Below, in pieces: positions 6,206 to 11,482 of a stretch of 11,482 bases of DNA (its first letter is position 1; every line of letters starts with the position of its first letter). Source of the stretch: Actinomycetota bacterium (lineage in GTDB: Bacteria; Actinomycetota; Acidimicrobiia; Spongiisociales; ZC4RG35). The stretch lies in the NCBI GenBank assembly GCA_019347585.1, contig JAHWLC010000012.1, positions 1 to 11,482 on the forward strand, in the 5' to 3' direction. The position numbers and the translations under genes are program-made. The notes below the pieces were generated by a model. It was given only the letters and a program-made list of their open reading frames with translations, made no database searches and had not been told where the DNA came from.

Positions 6206-7147
6206 TCAGTGGCGGAGGGTCGCAATATCCAGTTGGAGATGCAGGTACTCGGCACGCACCCGAGCACCCGATTGCTCGTACAGGCGGATCGAGGGTAGGT
6301 CCGAGTCGAGCGACGTGATCGTCTCTGGAACGACGAGGCGCTTCTTCGCCCTTTGGCGAAGCTCCGACAGAGTGGCCCGCATCAGCGCGGACCCTGCCCC
6401 CTGGTTGCGGTAGGCCGGGAGGACGTAGACGCCGCCCATGTCGGCCTCTTCCTCGTCGAGCTGAGTGACGAAGGCGAGCCCGACAACAGCCCCTCCGATC
6501 TCCGCAGCCAGCCACATCTCGTCGCTTCCATCATCGGCCAGCCCGTCGATGTGCGCCGCGACCCGCTCCTTGTACGCCTCTGTTCCGCCCCGCTCGTCGA
6601 TTAACCAGTCCCAGTAGGGTCGCATCCCTTCGACGTAGAGCTCGGCTAGATGCTCCGGTGCATGCCGCAGGGCCTCCCCGACCACAACCGAGTCTTCCCG
6701 GGCCGGAGCGGACCGGGGCGCGGTGAGGTCCCAGACGAGGGTGAGTGCCCGTCGCACCGCGGTGAACCCTTTCTGTCGGTAGGCCTCCGGGTACGGTGCC
6801 ACGTCGAGTGTGGAACCCCTGACACCGGAGGGATCCAAGCCCTTCAGGTGCTCGAGGGCGATGTCGAGCAAGTCTCGAGCGACCGGCTCCTGAGCCTCGG
6901 TGTCGACGGCAAGCTCCCGGATCACATAGCTTCCCGCCTGCGGCACCCCGAAGACACGCACGAAGCCGACCGGGCGCGAGCCGTCGAGCGCTACCCACAG
7001 CTCGGAGGTATCGGAACCCGGGACCACGGTGAGCTCGGCGACCCGGTCTGCCGTCCACGTCTCGAACCGACCGAAGCAGCGGTCGAGCAGAAGTTGCAGG
7101 TCGGTCTCGTCGCCCTCTTGGAACCGGCGTATGGTCGGCGCCGACAT
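6206..7147 (-). CDS. Tandem GNAT-family N-acetyltransferase
   Basis: This 313-residue soluble protein contains two GNAT folds. The C-terminal one (about 150-313) looks catalytic: VYVLPAYRNQGAGSALM (240-256) carries the acetyl-CoA pyrophosphate loop Arg247-x2-Gly250-x-Gly252, and PSIRLYEQSGARV (285-297) is the usual closing segment. The N-terminal one (about 1-142) keeps the fold pattern (SYVIRELAVD, 73-82; YRQKGFTAV, 123-131) but lacks the R/Q-x-x-G-x-G/A loop, so it is probably a degenerate copy. Mycothiol synthase MshD shares this length and tandem layout, but I do not see its characteristic C-terminal motifs, so I do not assign that role. The substrate is unknown. The ATG at 7147 was chosen because MSAPTIRRFQ fits a GNAT N-terminus; the frame stays open upstream into moaA without family similarity. 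It follows moaA by 38 bp and may be co-transcribed. Confidence 0.85.
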   Translation of the reverse strand: MSAPTIRRFQEGDETDLQLLLDRCFGRFETWTADRVAELTVVPGSDTSELWVALDGSRPVGFVRVFGVPQAGSYVIRELAVDTEAQEPVARDLLDIALEHLKGLDPSGVRGSTLDVAPYPEAYRQKGFTAVRRALTLVWDLTAPRSAPAREDSVVVGEALRHAPEHLAELYVEGMRPYWDWLIDERGGTEAYKERVAAHIDGLADDGSDEMWLAAEIGGAVVGLAFVTQLDEEEADMGGVYVLPAYRNQGAGSALMRATLSELRQRAKKRLVVPETITSLDSDLPSIRLYEQSGARVRAEYLHLQLDIATLRH

Positions 7148-7185
7148 AGCTCCACAGGAGGGTAGAGAAAGACCGCCGGTGACAG

Positions 7186-8187
<1,002 letters not shown>

Positions 8188-8198
8188 GGCGACCGAGC

Positions 8199-9365
8199 CT
8201 ATGCGGTGGTCCGGGCTACCGGAGTCGGCTCGCCTGCGGAGCGGAGCCAGCTCCCGAGGCCCCAGGGAAGCAGCACGAGGGGGACCAGCCAGCCGATGAC
8301 GGGGAGGAGCCAGACGATGCCGGCGACGAGCGAGCCGACCAGCACGGCGCCGAACAGATCGAGCCTCCTCCGCAGCACACCGCCGATCCTCCCCGCCGCG
8401 GGCGCGGCGGCCGCCACCGCGGCGACCAGAGCCACACCGAGAACCGCGAGCATCATCGGCACCAGCACCACCAGGAGAGGCAGGGCCGCCGCCGGCGGAG
8501 CCAGGGCGAGGATCACCGCGGCGACGGCGAGGAGAAGCAGCGGGGAGAACAGGATCGACGCCCCCACCAGCCAATTGCGCACCGGGGAGTGCCCGAGCCG
8601 ATCCACCGCGGCGCCCACCCGCTCCGGCCACAGATAGGCGATGACCATGGCGCTCAGCGCCATGAACAGCACGACGAGGAGACGGCCGAACAGGCCCAGG
8701 GCCCGAACCCGGATGTTGGGGGGAAGCGGGGTGCGATGGACCACCGAGCCGCCCACCTCCACCCGTTCCAAACCCTCGGCCTCCCGCTCCGAGCGGTAGC
8801 CGAGGTCTCCGCTGACCGAGGCCGAGTCGGCCACGGTGAGCCGGCCAACGGAGACATCGATCTCGCCGCCCACGGAGCCGCCGAGCCGGAGGCGGCGCTG
8901 GCTGCCTCCCAGGTCCCCTTCGATCGATCCGGAAGTGCTCAACTCCGAGACCCAGGCCAGGAGGTCACCGCCGACGCGGGACGCGGGGTCGAGAACGGCG
9001 CCGACTCCCACCAGCACCAGATCGTCCCCGACGTCCCCACCGATGCGGATGTCGGATCCCACCGCCCGGATCGACTCGCCTACGGTGCCATCGACCTGCA
9101 CGGTGGGGGCGATCGCGGTCACCGAGCCGGTGACCGTGCCGGTCACGACCACGTCCTCGGCGGCGAACACGACTAGATCGCCGTCGATCTCGCCCTCGAC
9201 GATCACCCTGACGGCTGCGGCGTAGAGATCGTCCTGGACGACGTCCCCGGGTCGGACGATGACGATCTCGGAGCTGGTGGTCTCGGCGGCCATCGCCGGT
9301 GCGGCGGCCCCGGCCATCAGCCAGCCGAGTACCAGGAGAGCCGCGGTCCTAGAGAGGGAAGGCAT
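8199..9365 (-). CDS. Secreted/membrane beta-helix (bactofilin-like, polymer-forming) protein
   Basis: The 388-residue protein has three parts. A signal peptide (1 to about 26, ending APAMA) is followed by a repetitive region (about 34-210) with short strands and turns of the type GxIxGDLxxxxxxVxVxGxVx[10 protein letters not shown] (58-66), GTVTGSVTA (76-84), GTVGESIRA (93-101), GDVGDDLVL (110-118), GSIEGDLGG (146-154) and GSVGGEIDV (163-171). This resembles the right-handed beta-helix of bactofilins (CcmA/DUF583). Then come about four hydrophobic segments (about 223-245, 265-288, 292-320, 338-372) with a short polar tail. The repeat domain should lie outside the membrane. True bactofilins are cytosolic and lack signal peptides, so scaffolding is only inferred. 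The ATG at 9365 overlaps nuoN by 17 bp, and moaA follows 11 bp after the stop. No catalytic motif is seen. Confidence 0.72.
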   Translation of the reverse strand: MPSLSRTAALLVLGWLMAGAAAPAMAAETTSSEIVIVRPGDVVQDDLYAAAVRVIVEGEIDGDLVVFAAEDVVVTGTVTGSVTAIAPTVQVDGTVGESIRAVGSDIRIGGDVGDDLVLVGVGAVLDPASRVGGDLLAWVSELSTSGSIEGDLGGSQRRLRLGGSVGGEIDVSVGRLTVADSASVSGDLGYRSEREAEGLERVEVGGSVVHRTPLPPNIRVRALGLFGRLLVVLFMALSAMVIAYLWPERVGAAVDRLGHSPVRNWLVGASILFSPLLLLAVAAVILALAPPAAALPLLVVLVPMMLAVLGVALVAAVAAAAPAAGRIGGVLRRRLDLFGAVLVGSLVAGIVWLLPVIGWLVPLVLLPWGLGSWLRSAGEPTPVARTTA

Positions 9366-10809
9366 CGCGCGCCATGTCGAGCAGCATCCCGGGGAAGATC
9401 CCCCAAAGCACGGTGATCGCCGCGGTCACGGCGAGGACCCAGCGGGCGGGCGCGTCCACGGCCAGGGATCCCTCGGAGGGCTCGTCCATGTACATGGCGA
9501 CGATGATGCGCAGGTAGAAGACGAAGGTGGCCACCGTGGCCACCACCGCCAGGAGGACCAGCCAGCCGAAGCCTGCCGCCCAGGCGTCGGCAAAGACGCT
9601 GAACTTGGCGACGAACCCAGAGGTGAGGGGGAGCCCGGCCATGCCCAGGAGGAGGACGGTGAACGCAGCCGCCATCGCCGGGCTGCGCCCGGACAGCCCG
9701 CGGTAGTCGGTGAGCGGCGAGGCCGAGTTGGCGGGCCCGCTGACCGAGGCGACCACCGCGAAGGCCCCCACGAGCTGGATCGAGTACACCGCCACGTAGA
9801 AGAGGACGCCGGAGGTGGCCCCTCCCACCACCCCGGTCATGATGAACCCGGCGTGGGCGACACCGGAGTAGGCGAGCATCCGGCGCACGTCGTCCTGGAC
9901 CAGGGCGAGAAGCGCTCCGACCACCATGGAGAGGGCCGAGATGGCGGCCACCAGCGGGAGCCAGCTTCCGTCCAGCTCGGGCACGCCCCGGAGCAGAAAC
10001 CTGGCGATGGCGGCGAAGCCGGCGATCTTGGCCATCGCCGCCATGTAGCCGGTGACGCCGGCGGGAGCCCCCTGGTAGACGTCGGGTGCCCAGCTGTGGA
10101 ACGGGGCCGCCGAGACCTTGAAAGCCAGCCCCACCAGCACCAGGGCCAGCCCGATCAGGGCGACGGCCGGGCTGGCGAGGATGTTGGCCCCGAGGAACGA
10201 CCTGATGGCGAGGATCTCGAGCTGGCCGGTCCCCGCGTAGAGGAGCGCCGCCCCGTAGACGAAGATGGCCGAGGCGAACGATCCCAGGAGGAAGTACTTC
10301 ATCGCCGCCTCGTCGGACCTCCCCCGCTCGCCGGTGAGCCCGGCGAGGACGTAGAGGGCGATGGAGCCCACCTCGAGACCGAGGAAGAGCATGATCAGGT
10401 TGTTGGAGGCGACCATGATCGAGAACCCGGTCGTAGCCAGCAGGACCAGGGCAAGGGCCTCCGCACCGCGCCGACCCAGCCCCGCGAAGTACCGCCATCC
10501 GGCGGCCAGGCCGAACCCGGCGACAACCAGGAGTGCGAGACGAGCGAAGACGGCGAACCCGTCGACGGTGATCATGCCGGAGAAGGCCACCAGGTCCCCT
10601 GACGCCCCGAGGCCGAGCGCCTGCTGGGCGTCGGCCCATTGGACCGCCCCGGCCGCTCCTGCCCCGGCCAGGGTGAATCCGGCCACCCCACCGAGCACGG
10701 TCGTGGCCGGCTTCCACTGCACCTCCACCAACAGGATCGCCGCCGCCCCCAGGGCGAGGATCAGCTCGGGGAGGATGGCCAGCAGGGAGATCTCGGGGGT
10801 GGGGATCAC
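9349..10809 (-). CDS. nuoN: NADH-quinone oxidoreductase subunit N (NuoN)
   Basis: NuoN is one of the three antiporter-like proton-pumping subunits of respiratory complex I in the cytoplasmic membrane. The 486-residue protein is hydrophobic throughout, with about 14 helices. Expected charged residues are present: Glu146 in FLGLEVGSIALYVLAG, Lys171 in DEAAMKYFLLGSFAS, Lys231 in AFKVSAAPFHSWAPDVYQGAP, Lys261 in MAAMAKIAGF and Lys402 in GFVAKFSVF. The DVRRMLAYSGVAHAGF block (307-322) has Arg where many NuoN proteins have Lys. The start is GTG at 10809, supported by GGGAGG at 10821-10816 on the minus strand with 6-base spacing. It overlaps the nuoM stop by 4 bases (GTGA). Its 3' end overlaps the next gene by 17 bp. 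NuoN is normally the last gene of a nuo operon, which fits the unrelated genes that follow. Confidence 0.97.
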   Translation of the reverse strand: MIPTPEISLLAILPELILALGAAAILLVEVQWKPATTVLGGVAGFTLAGAGAAGAVQWADAQQALGLGASGDLVAFSGMITVDGFAVFARLALLVVAGFGLAAGWRYFAGLGRRGAEALALVLLATTGFSIMVASNNLIMLFLGLEVGSIALYVLAGLTGERGRSDEAAMKYFLLGSFASAIFVYGAALLYAGTGQLEILAIRSFLGANILASPAVALIGLALVLVGLAFKVSAAPFHSWAPDVYQGAPAGVTGYMAAMAKIAGFAAIARFLLRGVPELDGSWLPLVAAISALSMVVGALLALVQDDVRRMLAYSGVAHAGFIMTGVVGGATSGVLFYVAVYSIQLVGAFAVVASVSGPANSASPLTDYRGLSGRSPAMAAAFTVLLLGMAGLPLTSGFVAKFSVFADAWAAGFGWLVLLAVVATVATFVFYLRIIVAMYMDEPSEGSLAVDAPARWVLAVTAAITVLWGIFPGMLLDMARDAFPL

Positions 10810-11482
10810 TCGCCGCCTCCCGAAAGCACCACGTCGCCGAGCCGTCCCGGCTCGGGCACCGTGTACCCGGTGGACGCCTCGATGTGATCGAGCACCGACT
10901 CGGTGGAAGGGGCGATCTTGTCGAGGAGCACGGCGGGATAGAGCCCGATGACCACGACGAGGATCGCCAGCGGCGCGAGGAGGGCGACCTCGCGGGTGCT
11001 CAGATCACTCAGCGCCCTGTTCTCCTCGACTTCGGGAAGCCCGGTGAACACCCGCTGGTACGCCCAGAGCATGTAGATGGCGGCGAGGATCACTCCCGCC
11101 GCGGCCACCACGGACAGGGCGGGCAGAGTGGTGAAGCTGCCCACCAGGACCAGGAACTCGCCGACGAAGCCGTTGAGCCCAGGCAGCCCTATCGAGGCGA
11201 ACGCCATGAACAGGAAGAACCCGGCGTAGAGCGGCATCACATGCTGCAGGCCCCCGAAGTCGGATATCTGCTTGGTGTGCCGCCGCTCGTAGATCATGCC
11301 GACGAGGAGGAAGAGGGCGCCGGTGGTCAAGCCGTGGTTCACGTTCTGGATGACCGCTCCCTGCAGCGAGCCCGAGGTGAGGGCGAAGGTGCCGAGGACG
11401 ATGAACCCGAGATGGCTGACGGACGAATACGCCACCAGCCGTTTCAGATCGGGCTGCACGATGGCGACCGCCGCGCCATAGA
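10806..11482 (-). CDS. nuoM: NADH-quinone oxidoreductase subunit M (NuoM), C-terminal 224 residues (N-terminus beyond right edge)
   Basis: This is the C-terminal part of the second antiporter-like complex I subunit. The frame is open to the right edge, so the GTG at 11459 inside it is not a start. Visible family signatures, in order, are YGAAVAIVQPDLKRLVAYSSVSHLGF (first half at the right edge), NHGLTTGALFLLVGMIYERR, GLPGLNGFVGEFLVLVGSF (whose Glu corresponds to the conserved membrane Glu of the C-terminal half) and AIYMLWAYQRVFTG. LNGFVGEF distinguishes NuoM from NuoN and NuoL. The stop codon is shared in the GTGA overlap with nuoN. More nuo genes are expected beyond the right edge. Confidence 0.96.
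   Translation of the reverse strand, partial: YGAAVAIVQPDLKRLVAYSSVSHLGFIVLGTFALTSGSLQGAVIQNVNHGLTTGALFLLVGMIYERRHTKQISDFGGLQHVMPLYAGFFLFMAFASIGLPGLNGFVGEFLVLVGSFTTLPALSVVAAAGVILAAIYMLWAYQRVFTGLPEVEENRALSDLSTREVALLAPLAILVVVIGLYPAVLLDKIAPSTESVLDHIEASTGYTVPEPGRLGDVVLSGGGE

Noticed and set aside
8188..8631. N-terminal extension of the moaA frame
   Set aside because: It overlaps the beta-helix gene and shows no similarity to MoaA, whose normal leader begins at the ATG at 8187.
9259..10602. Plus-strand open frame of 447 codons opposite nuoN and the start of the beta-helix gene
   Set aside because: The translation is dominated by Gly, Asp, His, Glu and Arg with no domain, and it is antisense to conserved NuoN. 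It is a shadow.

Overview
This is a gene-dense window from a high-G+C bacterium (roughly two-thirds G+C by eye, with GTG/TTG starts and strongly GC-biased third codon positions). The style and gene content suggest an actinobacterium (Actinomycetota), possibly an uncultured Acidimicrobiia-like lineage. No rRNA or marker gene is present to prove this, so the placement is an inference. I see no tRNA, rRNA, CRISPR array, insertion sequence or phage gene.

Layout. (1) Positions 1-1527, minus strand: the N-terminal half of a glycogen branching enzyme (glgB, cut by the left edge), preceded on the same strand by a small DUF402 protein. (2) 1528-1634: a short divergent control region with a 26-bp near-perfect inverted repeat overlapping candidate promoters in both directions. 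(3) 1635-5238, plus strand: a compact three-gene ferric-iron ABC uptake operon, made of a lipoprotein binding protein with the iron-binding Tyr-Tyr pair, a fused two-domain permease and an ATPase. It ends in a hairpin over the last stop codon. (4) 5325-6104, plus strand: a single class III nucleotidyl cyclase with an N-terminal four-cysteine motif. (5) 6206-11482, minus strand: a run that reads, in transcription order, nuoM (cut by the right edge), nuoN, a secreted/membrane beta-helix (bactofilin-like) protein, moaA and a tandem GNAT acetyltransferase. Overlaps and short gaps suggest one transcript for at least the first four.

How the genes work together. The plus-strand operon should bring Fe3+ into the cell. 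The minus-strand block is the distal end of a respiratory complex I (NDH-1) operon, followed by the first enzyme of molybdenum cofactor synthesis. MoaA and complex I are both rich in Fe-S clusters, so the window as a whole leans towards iron and redox metabolism. The adjacency alone does not prove shared control.

Most of the window is ordinary housekeeping and accessory metabolism. The items most worth a second look are the inverted repeat before the iron operon, the Cys4 cyclase with non-canonical purine-recognition residues, and the beta-helix membrane protein inserted between nuoN and moaA. I did not find a clearly new multi-gene system.
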